DNA from: Frankia sp. RB7
GTDB lineage: Bacteria; Pseudomonadota; Alphaproteobacteria; Rhizobiales; Xanthobacteraceae
Reading direction: 5' to 3'
Length of the DNA: 64,000 nucleotides
Assembly: GCA_030403585.1 (NCBI GenBank)
Contig: JAUEPE010000006.1
Coordinates: forward strand, 166,370 to 230,369
Part shown: in pieces, positions 16,955 through 26,399 of the stretch
Numbering within the stretch: position 1 is the first letter of the stretch
Layout: each line of letters opens with the position of its first letter
Notes under the pieces: generated by a model
The model's input: the letters and a program-made list of their open reading frames with translations, nothing else
Databases searched by the model: none
What the model was told of the DNA's origin: nothing
Position numbers and translations under genes: made by a program

Positions 16955-17764
16955 TTACAGGCATCTGAAATGGAACGTACCGCCACCGCCAGACACCATT
17001 CCAATGCCAGGAAAGTCTAGATGAGCCCCCGCGACAGCCACGTTTGCCTGTGCGGCGCGATGAAGCAATTTCTGCCGCGTGGCACGGGCTTCATTCTGAT
17101 CCGCATCGAACTCCCAGCTCAGCTCGGGCCTCGCAAATTGGATCGAGGGCACGTGGACGATATCTCCCCAAACCAACAATTTTTCGCCGCTGCTCGAAAC
17201 CTCGAACCCTGTGTGACCGACCTCGTGCCCATGAGTTTGCACGGACGTGATGCAGTCGCTCAGCTTGCACCCGTCATCCAGCGGTAAACGGCGCTGCCGG
17301 AACCGAGCCAACCTTTCGTTTCTGTCGAACATCGAGAGTTCCTCACGGGGGACAAATAATCGACGAAGATTGGGAAATGCGTCGGCCCCGTCTGCGGCCA
17401 CGAGCCCATTCGCATGATCGGAATGCGTATGCGTCAACGCGACTGTGCCAATTGCCTCGCGGGCAATGCCTGCCTCGTTCAGAGCACTCAACAGCAGGCC
17501 CATCGTTGGTTCCCACGAGTTTGATGCACCCGTGTCTATGAGCGTGTGCTGATCACCGTCAATGATGAGAAAGCCATTGACCGACAGACGAAGCCGACCT
17601 TCGACCAAGTCGACCTGCTGCGGAAGCTCGGCCCCAAATGGCCGCCCGCCCGTCTGACGCAATCTACTGGGCGGCATGTCAACGTAACCGTCACGCAGAG
17701 CAACGACGCGGAGCTCGCCCATCGCGTACTCGACGTGATTGATCCCGGAACTAACCTTTTGCAT
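16955..17764 (-). CDS. MBL-fold metallohydrolase
   Basis: Metallo-beta-lactamase-fold hydrolase, 269 residues from the ATG at 17764 (GGAG 9 bases upstream); a TTG at 17779 is the alternative. The zinc motif is THTHSDHANGL (H-x-H-x-D-H), with further ligands in HGHEVGHTGFE (His), VWGDIVHVP (Asp) and AGAHLDFPG (His). The layout fits the AHL-lactonase/AttM-like and related lactonase branch, although quorum quenching is not implied by the context. It is the last gene before the terminator at 16776-16810, behind RidA and an amino-acid importer. Confidence 0.82.
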   Translation of the reverse strand: MQKVSSGINHVEYAMGELRVVALRDGYVDMPPSRLRQTGGRPFGAELPQQVDLVEGRLRLSVNGFLIIDGDQHTLIDTGASNSWEPTMGLLLSALNEAGIAREAIGTVALTHTHSDHANGLVAADGADAFPNLRRLFVPREELSMFDRNERLARFRQRRLPLDDGCKLSDCITSVQTHGHEVGHTGFEVSSSGEKLLVWGDIVHVPSIQFARPELSWEFDADQNEARATRQKLLHRAAQANVAVAGAHLDFPGIGMVSGGGGTFHFRCL

Positions 17765-17945
17765 GATGGCGCGCTCCAATCAGCAGCTTGCAAGTTGCAA
17801 CGATATGACCTTGTCTTTGGCTGTGACCGGCTGGTCTCGAGGATGACGCTTTCTGACGCGCCTCAACTGCCTTCTCGTCCGAACAATCCTCGTCGAGTAT
17901 GGCAGCGGCTACTCCGGTCCAATAGTATGCGTACGCGCTCACGGC

Positions 17946-17962
17946 GTTCTCTTAATCAGAAC
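17946..17962. promoter_or_regulatory. 17-bp inverted repeat, copy 1 of a shared motif
   Basis: GTTCT-CTTAATC-AGAAC within the context GGCG...ACACCCGC. The same layout occurs at 27308-27324 and 33401-33417. This copy lies between RidA (stop 17995) and the MBL-fold gene, 182 bases before the latter's start. It is a candidate operator. Confidence 0.5.
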
Positions 17963-17994
17963 ACCCGCTCCTTACGCTCCAGCGGCTCGCAACG

Positions 17995-18456
17995 TCATGT
18001 GGCGATGTGCACGATCGCCTCGATCTCGACGGTCATACCGTTTGGAAGCGAAGATACCCCAACTGCCGCACGAGCGTGACGACCTGCGTCGCCGAGGACC
18101 TCGACCAACAGATCCGAGCAACCGTCAATAATCTTTGGGTGCTGCGTGAACGTCGGTTCAGCGTTGACCATGCCGATCACTCTCGCGACCGCCACGATCC
18201 GGCTAAGCTCGCCAACCGCACCCTTCAAGGTCGCGAGCATGTTCAGGCCAGTTAGCTGTGCATCGGCATAGGCCCGCGGAATATCCGCCTCCGAAGTGAC
18301 CTTCCCAAGGCGATACGTGTTGTCCGCCAGTCGAGGTCCATGACCGGCCAAGAACAAGACGTCCCCAACTCGGCGATAAGAAACGTAGTTGCCTCTCGGC
18401 GGCAACGCCGCTGGCAACGTCAGTCCCATCGCCACGATCTTCTCTTCTGGTGACAT
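17995..18456 (-). CDS. RidA/YjgF-family protein (copy 1)
   Basis: Small trimeric-type enamine/imine deaminase, 153 residues. The arginine that binds the substrate carboxylate is kept in the HARAAVGVSSLP segment, and VEIEAIVHI closes the fold. This longer subtype has an N-terminal extension MSPEEKIVAMGLTLPAALPP like copy 2 (25908-26399). It is directly downstream of a glutamate-type ABC importer and probably removes reactive 2-aminoacrylate-like products or hydrolyses a pathway imine. Confidence 0.88.
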   Translation of the reverse strand: MSPEEKIVAMGLTLPAALPPRGNYVSYRRVGDVLFLAGHGPRLADNTYRLGKVTSEADIPRAYADAQLTGLNMLATLKGAVGELSRIVAVARVIGMVNAEPTFTQHPKIIDGCSDLLVEVLGDAGRHARAAVGVSSLPNGMTVEIEAIVHIAT

Positions 18457-18569
18457 TGTTCAATCTCACTTGCTTAGCTGGACGGGCGGCCGCGCTTGGA
18501 CGGCCCCTCAGCACGTGAGACCGTCAGCCATGACGCGCTTTATGATACGACTCGAAACGCAGTTCCCCG

Positions 18570-19460
18570 CTACTGAAAAGCCTTATCGTTCGGCTTCGCG
18601 AACGCCTCCCGAAGCTGGTCAGACATGGGGAAGTCCAGGTTGATCCCCTTCGGTGGAATCGGGGACATGAACCATTTCTTATAAAGCTCGTCCGCCTTGC
18701 CGGACTTCATGAACGCGACGAGCGTTTCGTCGACGAGCGCCTTGAAATCCGGATCATCCTTGCGCAGGACGAGCGCATAGGCTTCGAACGACTGGGGCTG
18801 TCCGACGATCTCGTAGTCCTTGGCATCCGGCGATTTTGCCATCTGGCCATAAAGGAGCGCGTCATCCATGAAGAGAGCGGCCGCGCGACCGGTTTGCAGC
18901 GTCAGGAATGATTCAGCATGATCCTTCGCACTGATGATGTTCATCTTCAGATTATTCTTGTTATTGACCTCACGAATAATCTGCTCCGGCGTCGTGCCCG
19001 CTATCGTAACGACATTCTTCCCGGCGACGTCGGCGAACTCCTTGATTCCCGCACTCTTCTTCACGAGCATCCGTGTGCCGATGACGAATGTCGTATCGGA
19101 AAAGGCGACTTGCTTCTGCCGGGTCGTATTGTTGGTCGTTGAGCCGCACTCCAGGTCAATCGTGCCGTTTATGATGAGCGGGATACGGCTCAAAGGCGTG
19201 GTGGTCACCTCCTTCACCGCAAGATCTGGCAGATTCAGCTTCTGTTTGAGCGCCGTGACGACAAGTCCGCAAAGTTCTCTGGAATAGCCGATCACCTGTT
19301 GGTCATTGTCGAGATACGAGAACGGGACGGCAGAGTCCCGAACCCCGAGCGTGATGACGCCGTTTGCCTTGACCTTCGCTAAAGTGCCTCCTTCCTGACC
19401 AAACGCAGGCGAGCCGACTAACAGGGCACCGAGCATCAGCGAATTAGCCCACTTTGACAT
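18570..19460 (-). CDS. Glutamate/aspartate-type ABC transporter substrate-binding protein
   Basis: Periplasmic receptor, 296 residues from the ATG at 19460, which has a strong GAGGAGG upstream. A signal peptide [20 protein letters not shown] ends at GQEGG. The mature part, [20 protein letters not shown] then [11 protein letters not shown] and [19 protein letters not shown], is characteristic of the GltI branch of family 3 binding proteins. It overlaps the end of the upstream permease gene by 17 bases. The substrate is probably an acidic amino acid or analogue. Confidence 0.9.
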   Translation of the reverse strand: MSKWANSLMLGALLVGSPAFGQEGGTLAKVKANGVITLGVRDSAVPFSYLDNDQQVIGYSRELCGLVVTALKQKLNLPDLAVKEVTTTPLSRIPLIINGTIDLECGSTTNNTTRQKQVAFSDTTFVIGTRMLVKKSAGIKEFADVAGKNVVTIAGTTPEQIIREVNNKNNLKMNIISAKDHAESFLTLQTGRAAALFMDDALLYGQMAKSPDAKDYEIVGQPQSFEAYALVLRKDDPDFKALVDETLVAFMKSGKADELYKKWFMSPIPPKGINLDFPMSDQLREAFAKPNDKAFQ

Positions 19461-20139
19461 ATCGTCCTCCTCTTTGAAGAAACTGCACGCCGGCGGACGC
19501 AAGCAGCGAAATGACGAGATATACGCTGCCTGCGAAAAGGATCATTTCGACCGTGTTCCCGTCGCGATCGGCGATGTTCTTCGCAGACCGGAAGAAATCA
19601 GCGAGGCCGATGACGTAGACGAGGGACGTGTCCTGGAAGAGAACGATGCCCTGCGTCAGTAGTGCGGGAACCGTGGCGCGCAAGGCCTGAGGAAGCACGA
19701 TCAGCCGCATCGCCATCAGATACGGCATACCCAATGCATTGGCTGCGCTCAGCTGCCCCCGCGACACGGCCTGAATCCCAGCGCGGATGATTTCGGAGTA
19801 GTAGGCAGCCTCGAACAGGGAAAATGCCACCATCGCCGAGACCAGACGAATGTCGGTGCGCGGTGACACGCCGAACAGGTTCTGGATGAGCTGCGGCACC
19901 ATCAGGAAGAACCAGAGCAGCACCATGATCAACGGAATAGACCGCAGGAGCATCACGTACCCCTGCGCGAACAGCGCAAAGGGCTTGAAAGAAGACAGGC
20001 GCATGACCGCGAGAATCGCGCCCCAGACGATGCCGAAGACAACCGCTATCGCTGTGATCTTGAGGCTCGTGACCATGCCCGCCGCAAGGGCGGGGAGCGA
20101 GTTTGTGATATCGGACAACAAGTCGATAGCGGTCATCAC
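19444..20139 (-). CDS. Polar amino-acid ABC transporter permease (GltK-like)
   Basis: Inner-membrane subunit, 231 residues, about five membrane helices. The hallmark coupling segment is present ([20 protein letters not shown] then [16 protein letters not shown]). Its start overlaps the stop of the other permease as ATGA. It forms a heterodimer with 20136-20882. Confidence 0.92.
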   Translation of the reverse strand: MMTAIDLLSDITNSLPALAAGMVTSLKITAIAVVFGIVWGAILAVMRLSSFKPFALFAQGYVMLLRSIPLIMVLLWFFLMVPQLIQNLFGVSPRTDIRLVSAMVAFSLFEAAYYSEIIRAGIQAVSRGQLSAANALGMPYLMAMRLIVLPQALRATVPALLTQGIVLFQDTSLVYVIGLADFFRSAKNIADRDGNTVEMILFAGSVYLVISLLASAGVQFLQRGGRYVKVG

Positions 20140-20882
20140 TTGCCCCCGATATAGCCGGGCAAACGTACTGACACTTCGACCTGACGCATGATCAAAACGA
20201 CGATCACGTTGATCAAAATGTAGACTGCCGTGGCCACCGCGAAAGACTCGTAAGGGTGAGCCGTGTAATCAACAAGTTGCTGCGCTTGAGCGGAGAGCTC
20301 CAATAGACCGATCGTCGAGGCCACGGCCGAATTCTTGAACACGTTGATCATTTCGGAGGTCAACGGGGGAATTGCGACCCGGAAGGCGACGGGAAGCAGG
20401 ACGTAACGGTAGGCTTGAGGCAGCGTCAGGCCCAATGCCAGAGCGGCCGATCGTTGTCCCTTGGGGAGCGTCTCGATGCCGGAGCGGATCAGTTCACACA
20501 CGCGTGCGCCCATATACAGGCCCAGGCAGAGCACTGCGGATGTCATCATCTGGGTTGAAGCGGGAAGCTGCTTGAACCATGTCCCAACGTTGTCCGGCAG
20601 CAGTTCGGGGAGCACGAAGTACCAGGCGAACAACTGGACGATCACCGGAATGTTTCGAAATATGCCGACATAGGTTGTTCCCAATGCAGCAAGCCACCGG
20701 TTCGGGGTCGTGCGGAGCACCCCCATCACCACTCCGACCGCGAATGCGATCAGGCTTGCTGACAGGGCCAGAACGACCGTGTTGTACAATCCGGCAAGCA
20801 GCCACCCCAGATAATTCGTGGGCTCTCCGGTTGACACGGGCTGGAGAAACACGCCCCAGTCCCAGGAATAGTTCTTGAACAT
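20136..20882 (-). CDS. Polar amino-acid ABC transporter permease (GltJ-like)
   Basis: Inner-membrane subunit, 248 residues. [20 protein letters not shown] and [20 protein letters not shown] followed by [17 protein letters not shown] are family signatures of HisMQ/GltJK permeases. It sits between the ATPase and its partner permease in one operon. Confidence 0.92.
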   Translation of the reverse strand: MFKNYSWDWGVFLQPVSTGEPTNYLGWLLAGLYNTVVLALSASLIAFAVGVVMGVLRTTPNRWLAALGTTYVGIFRNIPVIVQLFAWYFVLPELLPDNVGTWFKQLPASTQMMTSAVLCLGLYMGARVCELIRSGIETLPKGQRSAALALGLTLPQAYRYVLLPVAFRVAIPPLTSEMINVFKNSAVASTIGLLELSAQAQQLVDYTAHPYESFAVATAVYILINVIVVLIMRQVEVSVRLPGYIGGK

Positions 20883-20920
20883 ACGTTGTCTGTCCCTTCA
20901 GTCCTGGCGAGCGACAACGT

Positions 20921-21655
20921 CTAGTGTTGGAGAATTCGAGAGAGAAACTGCTTCGCGCGGTCAGTTCGCCCCTCGATATTCCCGAAGAATTCGGCTTTCG
21001 AGGTGTCTTCGATGATCCTGCCCGCATCCATGAAGATCACGCGATCCGCCACCTTTCGCGCAAAACCCATTTCGTGGGTGACACACATCATCGTGGTGCC
21101 CTCTCGCGCGAGCTGGACCATGACGTCCAGAACCTCGTTGACCATTTCCGGATCGAGAGCCGACGTCGGCTCGTCGAACAGCATGCAGATCGGATCCATG
21201 CAGAGTGCGCGGGCTATCGCGGCACGCTGCTGCTGTCCGCCCGAGAGTTGGGCTGGATACTTCGCCGCCTGATCCTTCAGACCCACGCGGTCCAGATATT
21301 TCCGTCCCTTGTCCCCGGCCTCATTCCGCTTTCGGCCCAGGACTTTGATTTGTGCGATCGTCAGGTTCTCGATGATCGACAGGTGCGGGAAGAGTTCGAA
21401 ATTCTGAAACACCATGCCCACCTTCGACCGAAGCTGTGAGAGATTGGTCTTCGGCGAGCACACGGATGTTCCATTGACTCTGATGTCGCCCTTATTGATC
21501 GGTTCAAGGCCGTTGATCGTCTTGATCAGAGTTGACTTGCCCGATCCGGACGGTCCGCACACCACCACGACCTCCCCCTTGGCAACCTTGGTGCTGCAGT
21601 CCGTCAGGACATGGAACGTCCCGTACTGTTTGGACACGTTGTTGATCTCGATCAT
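20921..21655 (-). CDS. Polar amino-acid ABC transporter ATP-binding protein (GltL-like)
   Basis: Cytoplasmic ATPase, 244 residues. Walker [10 protein letters not shown] (about 34-42), signature [10 protein letters not shown], Walker [15 protein letters not shown] and switch His in CVTHEMGF are all intact. It lies upstream of both permease genes; an RraA-like gene precedes it by about 75 bases. Confidence 0.93.
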   Translation of the reverse strand: MIEINNVSKQYGTFHVLTDCSTKVAKGEVVVVCGPSGSGKSTLIKTINGLEPINKGDIRVNGTSVCSPKTNLSQLRSKVGMVFQNFELFPHLSIIENLTIAQIKVLGRKRNEAGDKGRKYLDRVGLKDQAAKYPAQLSGGQQQRAAIARALCMDPICMLFDEPTSALDPEMVNEVLDVMVQLAREGTTMMCVTHEMGFARKVADRVIFMDAGRIIEDTSKAEFFGNIEGRTDRAKQFLSRILQH

Positions 21656-21731
21656 GACAAAGCGCTCTCAAAAGGCTTGGTACGACCTGCCAAACAGGCT
21701 GCGCCTGGCAAATGATTGGGCCAGCCGGACA

Positions 21732-22436
21732 TCAGTTGCGGCCCATTTCGCGCTGATATCTGGCTTCGTTCTCTGCGTTCAGCGGATAGAGCCCGGTGAG
21801 CGGATGACCATTGCGCACTTCGCGAAGGATCCACGTCTCGAGATCCTCCTGCTCGGCAGCGATAGAAGCGACGTCTTCAGCCATGGCGACGGGGATGACG
21901 ATTGCGCCATCATCGTCCGCCACGATGATGTCTCCCGGGAAGACGGCCACTCCACCACACGAGATCGGCTGCTCCCAGCCCGCGAAGGCCAGTTGCGCGA
22001 CGGCGGGCGGGGCGGCAATTCCTTTGCACCAGGTCGGCAATTCGCTCGCGATGATGCCCGCACGATCGCGGACGACGCCATCGCTGACGAGACCGTTGAC
22101 GCCGCGGGCGTGCATGCGCGCGCATAGGATATCTCCGAAGATCCCCGCGTCAGTCGTCCCCAATGCATCGGCGACCGCAACGCAGTCTGGTGGCATAGCC
22201 TCGACGGCGGCGCGGGTCGAAACAGGCGAAGACCACGCAGCCGGGGTGTTGATGTCCTCGCGCCCTGCGATGAACCGCAGCGTGAATGCAGGCCCCACGA
22301 TCTTGGGCTGGCCCGGCAACAGCGGTGCAGTTCCCCGAATCCAGACGTTTCGTACGCCCTTCTTGAAGAGGACGGTCGTCAGGGTCGCTGTGGTCGCTCG
22401 CGCGAGGTTGGAGATTACCTGATGATTGGTCGTCAT
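21732..22436 (-). CDS. RraA-like protein (4-hydroxy-4-methyl-2-oxoglutarate aldolase family)
   Basis: Protein of 234 residues in the RraA/HMG-aldolase/demethylmenaquinone-methyltransferase-like fold. GTAPLLPGQPKIVGPAFTLR, the VADALGTTDAGIFGDILCAR segment (aldolase GG/D-type pocket), VSDGVVRDRAGI and the metal-binding region PGDIIVADDDGAIVIP are diagnostic. Arg in VRDR and Asp in the next turn match the catalytic R-D arrangement of HMG/CHA aldolases. I chose the ATG at 22436 with AAAGGG upstream; starts at 22469 or 22460 are possible and would couple to the SDR stop. In this context a retro-aldol or oxaloacetate-decarboxylase role is more likely than RNase E control. Confidence 0.82.
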   Translation of the reverse strand: MTTNHQVISNLARATTATLTTVLFKKGVRNVWIRGTAPLLPGQPKIVGPAFTLRFIAGREDINTPAAWSSPVSTRAAVEAMPPDCVAVADALGTTDAGIFGDILCARMHARGVNGLVSDGVVRDRAGIIASELPTWCKGIAAPPAVAQLAFAGWEQPISCGGVAVFPGDIIVADDDGAIVIPVAMAEDVASIAAEQEDLETWILREVRNGHPLTGLYPLNAENEARYQREMGRN

Positions 22437-22465
22437 CTTGCCATGCCCTTTAAACGCCATGCCCT

Positions 22466-23251
22466 TCAAACACTGGGGATCAAGCCGCCATCGACGCGAA
22501 CAGTCGAGCCCGTGACATAAGAGGCCTGCGCGCTGGCGAGGAAAGCAACGACATCCGCATATTCTTCCGGCCTGCCGTATCGGCCGAGCGGAATGCTTGC
22601 GGTGCTCTCGGCGGCGACCTGGTCAACCAGCCTCCCCTCGCGCTTCGCTTTTTCGGCGTCCAGGAACTGAATGCGATCGGTCGCAATTCGTCCTGGAACG
22701 ACGACGTTCACCGTTATCCCATCTCGGGCGACTTCGCGCGCGAGGGTTTTGGACCAGCCCGTAAGCGCGCTGCGCAGCGTGTTCGACACACCGAGGTTAG
22801 GGATAGGTGCAATCACGCCGGACGAGGCGCTCGTGATCACGCGTCCCCACCGCTTGGCTCTCATTCCTTCAAGCACACGATCCGTGATCGCGATCACGGG
22901 CTGCACCATCTTCTGAAAATTGGCCGCCCAAACGGCGGCGTCGATGCCCGACACTGGAGAAGGCGGCGGCCCTCCGGTGTTGTTGATCAGGATATCTACC
23001 GAACCAAGTTGCTTAGCCACCAAGTCGAGGTTCGCCTGGATGATCGACAGGTCAGCGATATCCCAGACGATCGGCAGCGCGGACACATCCTTGGTGCGAA
23101 GACGCTGAGCCACGGCGTTCAATCCATCGCCATTGATATCAGCGATCGCCACCTGGCATCCTTCGCGCCCCAACGCCAACGCAATAGAGGAGCCGAGACC
23201 ACCGGCGCCGCCGAACACCAACGCTGTCTTTCCTTTGATCTGAAAGTCCAT
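22466..23251 (-). CDS. Short-chain dehydrogenase/reductase
   Basis: NAD(P)-dependent SDR, 261 residues. Cofactor motif [11 protein letters not shown] (about 14-24), NNTG in place of NNAG, and a catalytic Ser in [10 protein letters not shown] are clear. The expected YxxxK tyrosine/lysine region reads [20 protein letters not shown], where the usual Tyr appears replaced, so activity is not certain. The C-terminal [12 protein letters not shown] is typical. It is first gene of the minus-strand RraA/importer unit. Confidence 0.85.
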   Translation of the reverse strand: MDFQIKGKTALVFGGAGGLGSSIALALGREGCQVAIADINGDGLNAVAQRLRTKDVSALPIVWDIADLSIIQANLDLVAKQLGSVDILINNTGGPPPSPVSGIDAAVWAANFQKMVQPVIAITDRVLEGMRAKRWGRVITSASSGVIAPIPNLGVSNTLRSALTGWSKTLAREVARDGITVNVVVPGRIATDRIQFLDAEKAKREGRLVDQVAAESTASIPLGRYGRPEEYADVVAFLASAQASYVTGSTVRVDGGLIPSV

Positions 23252-23534
23252 CAGGTGGCCTCGCTACACTTCACTTACCGTAGCGATCAAATTAAATTCC
23301 TCAATGGAATTAATTTACATCCATAAATGAATATTAGGAATGTTTGGTGCAGACGGCCGATGGCATCTGGCGGCTATTCGCCACGACGCGTGTTGTGAAA
23401 AGTCGAGAGGATGTCGATGACAGGACGACCAGCTTGGTGTCCTGCAGGGAATGCCTGCGTCGCCGTCTTCTGGAATCGAAGTCGAAGACGACTGGAACGC
23501 CTTGCTATTGGCGGATCACGCCACTACGGCGCTG
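23252..23534. promoter_or_regulatory. Regulatory gap upstream of the SDR operon
   Basis: No gene. A minus-strand promoter candidate TTGAGG (23304-23299) and TACGGT (23282-23277), 16 bases apart, lies just before the SDR start. It overlaps an AT-rich inverted repeat (AATTCC-TCAAT-GGAATT, about 23294-23310), which could be an operator. The rest also serves as the 3' flank of the class I aminotransferase. Confidence 0.35.
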
Positions 23535-24737
23535 CTAGTGAAGAGCAGTGCAGGCAGCGAGCACGCGGCGACACGCCTCTTCGATGACATTCATCGAGGT
23601 CGCGAACGAGATCCGAAACGACGGCGACAACCCGTAGGCGGCGCCCTGTACTGTTGCGACTTTGTACTCGTTCAGAAGGTAAAGAACGAAGTCGGTGTCA
23701 GTCTCGATGCGCTTGCCGCCTGGCGTAGTCTTTCCAAGATGCGCTGCGCACGAAGGATAGACGTAAAATGCACCTGCGGGTTTCGCGCAGGATAGGCCTT
23801 CCCGGCCATCCAACTGGCCCACGATATAGTCACGTCGACGCCGAAACTCACGACGCCATTCGCCAAAGAACTCCATCGAGCCTTTGAGTGCAGCCAAAGC
23901 TGCGGCTTGACTGACGGACGCGGGATTGCCGCTCGTCTGCGACTGCAGCTTCTCCATGGCTTTGATCAAAGGTTGCGGACCCGCTCCGTAACCGAGCCGC
24001 CAGCCCGTCATCGAGAAAGACTTCGAGACCCCGTTGATCGTCAATGTTCGCTCAGAGAGACTGGGATTGACTGCCGCGAATGATGCATAGGGCAAATCGT
24101 CATAGATCAAATGTTCGTAGATCTCGTCAGTCAGTACGTAGAGATTGGGATGCCGGGCCACGACCTCGCCGATTTGCTGGAGCTCGGCGCGTGAAAACGT
24201 CGCGCCGCTCGGATTGTTCGGTGAATTCAGAACCAGCCATTTGGAGCGGGGCGTGATCACCGATTGCAATTGCTCGGCGGTCATCTTGAACCCTCGTGAA
24301 GCCGGGGCGACAACGAACACGGGCTTGCCGCCGTTGAATTGCACGATGTCGGGATAGGACACCCAGTATGGAGCCGGGATGATAACCTCGTCCCCCTCGT
24401 CCACCGAGCAGGCGAATGCGTTGAAGATCACCTGCTTTGCGCCGGCACCTACGGAAATCTGGTCAGGCCTGTAAGTTAGTCCGTTCTCACGACGGAATTT
24501 TTCGCAGATCGCTTCCTTGAGCGCCCGCGTCCCATCGACGGCCGTGTATTTCGTCTCGCCAGCCAAAAGCGCTTGATAAGCGGCATCGATGATCGGACGC
24601 GGTGTTGCGAAGTCTGGCTCGCCCGCAGCCATGTTGCAGATGTCCTGGCCGGCAGCGATCAATTCCTTTGCGCGGCTCATCGCCATCACACTTGGTGAAG
24701 GCTGTATCAGGTCTACTCGCCTGGCCAGCAATTGCAT
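23535..24737 (-). CDS. Class I PLP-dependent aminotransferase (aspartate-type)
   Basis: Fold-type I aminotransferase, 400 residues. It shows NSPNNPSGATFSR, the tyrosine/aspartate region YVLTDEIYEHLIYDD, the PLP lysine in NGVSKSFSMTGWRLGY, and the substrate-carboxylate arginine in SPSFRISFATS. The sequence is typical of the AspC/prephenate aminotransferase group of alphaproteobacteria. An island copy next to amino-acid importers suggests use in catabolism. A short inverted repeat CGTTT-TGC-AAACG (24771-24783) lies about 35 bases before its start. Confidence 0.93.
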   Translation of the reverse strand: MQLLARRVDLIQPSPSVMAMSRAKELIAAGQDICNMAAGEPDFATPRPIIDAAYQALLAGETKYTAVDGTRALKEAICEKFRRENGLTYRPDQISVGAGAKQVIFNAFACSVDEGDEVIIPAPYWVSYPDIVQFNGGKPVFVVAPASRGFKMTAEQLQSVITPRSKWLVLNSPNNPSGATFSRAELQQIGEVVARHPNLYVLTDEIYEHLIYDDLPYASFAAVNPSLSERTLTINGVSKSFSMTGWRLGYGAGPQPLIKAMEKLQSQTSGNPASVSQAAALAALKGSMEFFGEWRREFRRRRDYIVGQLDGREGLSCAKPAGAFYVYPSCAAHLGKTTPGGKRIETDTDFVLYLLNEYKVATVQGAAYGLSPSFRISFATSMNVIEEACRRVLAACTALH

Positions 24738-24770
24738 TTCGGCACCCGATCCCGCTCACGATGGGAGTCG

Positions 24771-24783
24771 CGTTTTGCAAACG
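24771..24783. promoter_or_regulatory. Short inverted repeat upstream of the aminotransferase
   Basis: CGTTTTGCAAACG is a 5-3-5 palindrome placed 34 bases before the aminotransferase start codon, where an operator would be expected. No regulator can be assigned; the adjacent LysR gene at 24901-25821 is the nearest candidate. Confidence 0.25.
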
Positions 24784-24900
24784 TTACGTCTCTCATCCTT
24801 GCCTACAGGTGCCGAGCGTTACGATTACGGTCAATGGAATAGTTTACGACTCAAGATGTCGCAAATTTCATGAGAAGCGGTGAATCAATTTCGGGCTTTG

Positions 24901-25821
24901 TCATCGTGCCGCGAAGTACCACGGAACAGACCGGGAGAACTCACAACAGTCCGAAGCGAGCGAGGCCAGGATCCGGAGAAACTCGTCGCTCTTCGACTTC
25001 TTGTAGATCATCACGTACGGAATACGTGGCAATGCCGGCCGCGTCCGCAAGATTCTCAGCTGGCCAGACGCAATCAGATAATCGAACACCTTCCGCGGTA
25101 GATAGCTGATTCCCAAACCCGACAACGTCAGCGATGACAAAGCCGTCAGGCTACTGCTGGACAGCGTATTGTCGAAGGCGATGTGCTTGTCTGCCAGCCA
25201 CTGCGATATGAGGTCGCCAAGACCGGACGACGCCTGCTGCTGGACGATGATCGTGTGACTGGACAAGCTCGCGAGTGGCAGTTCCGCCGCATCATCGAAA
25301 TAGGCGGGACTGCACATCCAGGCGTATTCTACGGAATCGAGAGGCACGACTTCGAACGACGACTCTCGAAAGGCATCCGGAACGACGACCGCATCGAGTT
25401 CATCCGCTTTGAGTTTTTCGATGAGCTCCACGCTTGCGTCGACCACGGGTTCCAGTGCTAACGTCGGATAGCTTCCACGAAGGCGATGGATCAAATTCGG
25501 AAGCCACGTCATGGCCGTTAGCTCGGTCACGCCAAACCGAAGGCTGCGCGGCGGTTGGTCCAGCGACGACTTGAAATCCATCATCCGATCGCGGAGCGCC
25601 AGCATGTCACGCGTCAGCACGATCAGCTTCTCGCCCTGCGGCGTAATCTGGACCCGTCGTTTGGACCGGTCGAACAATGCAATGTTCAAAATCGCCTCAA
25701 GCTCTTGCACGCGCTTGGAAATCGCCGACTGCGTCGCATTCAGCCTTTGAGCCGCTTCATCGAGTCCCCCAAGTTCTGCAACCCAGTAAAATCCCTCCAG
25801 TTGCTTCAGCGTAATCATCAT
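24901..25821 (-). CDS. LysR-family transcriptional regulator (1)
   Basis: 306 residues. The N-terminal winged helix ITLKQLEGFYWVAELGGLDEAAQ followed by ATQSAISKRVQELEA is a typical LysR reader, and the effector domain begins near RSLRFGVTELTAM. Either of the first two Met codons could be the start. It lies between a RidA gene and an aminotransferase gene on the same strand and shares the FYWVA/LGG N-terminus with the LysR at 45378-46307, so the two regulators are related. The likely targets are the neighbouring amino-acid genes. Confidence 0.9.
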   Translation of the reverse strand: MMITLKQLEGFYWVAELGGLDEAAQRLNATQSAISKRVQELEAILNIALFDRSKRRVQITPQGEKLIVLTRDMLALRDRMMDFKSSLDQPPRSLRFGVTELTAMTWLPNLIHRLRGSYPTLALEPVVDASVELIEKLKADELDAVVVPDAFRESSFEVVPLDSVEYAWMCSPAYFDDAAELPLASLSSHTIIVQQQASSGLGDLISQWLADKHIAFDNTLSSSSLTALSSLTLSGLGISYLPRKVFDYLIASGQLRILRTRPALPRIPYVMIYKKSKSDEFLRILASLASDCCEFSRSVPWYFAAR

Positions 25822-25907
25822 TCATCCTCTCAATTGAGACTCCGATGATAGATCGCTTTTGTTCTCGAATGCGAATAGTTTCAGTCGCTCAGGGAATGAC
25901 GGTCACC

Positions 25908-26399
25908 TCATTCGAACTCCAGGATCGTTTCAATTTCGACGCAGTTACCGCGCGGCAAGGAGTGCATGCCGACCGCCGACCGCGCATGCAATGCAACGTC
26001 CTTGCCGAACACCTCGTCGAGAAGGTCCGAGGCGCCGTTGATCACCTCGGGCTGCTGGACGAAATCGGCGACGCAGTTCACCATCCCCAGCAACTTGATG
26101 ATGCGCTTGACCCGCTTCAGATCGCCGATATTCGCCTTGATCGTTCCAAGACTGTTGATCATCGCAACCCGCGCGGCGCGATAGCCGTCCTCAACGGTCA
26201 CCTCGCGACCTAGTTTGCCGATGAATTGCGGAACGCCGGCTGAATCCGGAAGGTGTCCGGCGAGGTACAGGACATTGCCCGTCGAACGCGCTCGGGCATA
26301 GTTACCGGTGGGCGGAACGGATGCCGGCAGTTCGATCTTGAGCTTGCCAAGCACAAGCTCCGGGTCAAGCATCCTGGTATTGGTCGACAGTGCGCTCAT
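25908..26399 (-). CDS. RidA/YjgF-family protein (copy 2)
   Basis: 163 residues from the ATG at 26399, supported by GAGGAG 8 bases upstream. The substrate arginine is present in ALHARSAVGMHSLP and the fold ends VEIETILEF. It resembles copy 1 (17995-18456) more than the shorter copies 3 and 4. Its start overlaps the stop of the upstream orphan binding-protein gene by 4 bases, so the two are co-translated. Confidence 0.88.
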   Translation of the reverse strand: MSALSTNTRMLDPELVLGKLKIELPASVPPTGNYARARSTGNVLYLAGHLPDSAGVPQFIGKLGREVTVEDGYRAARVAMINSLGTIKANIGDLKRVKRIIKLLGMVNCVADFVQQPEVINGASDLLDEVFGKDVALHARSAVGMHSLPRGNCVEIETILEFE

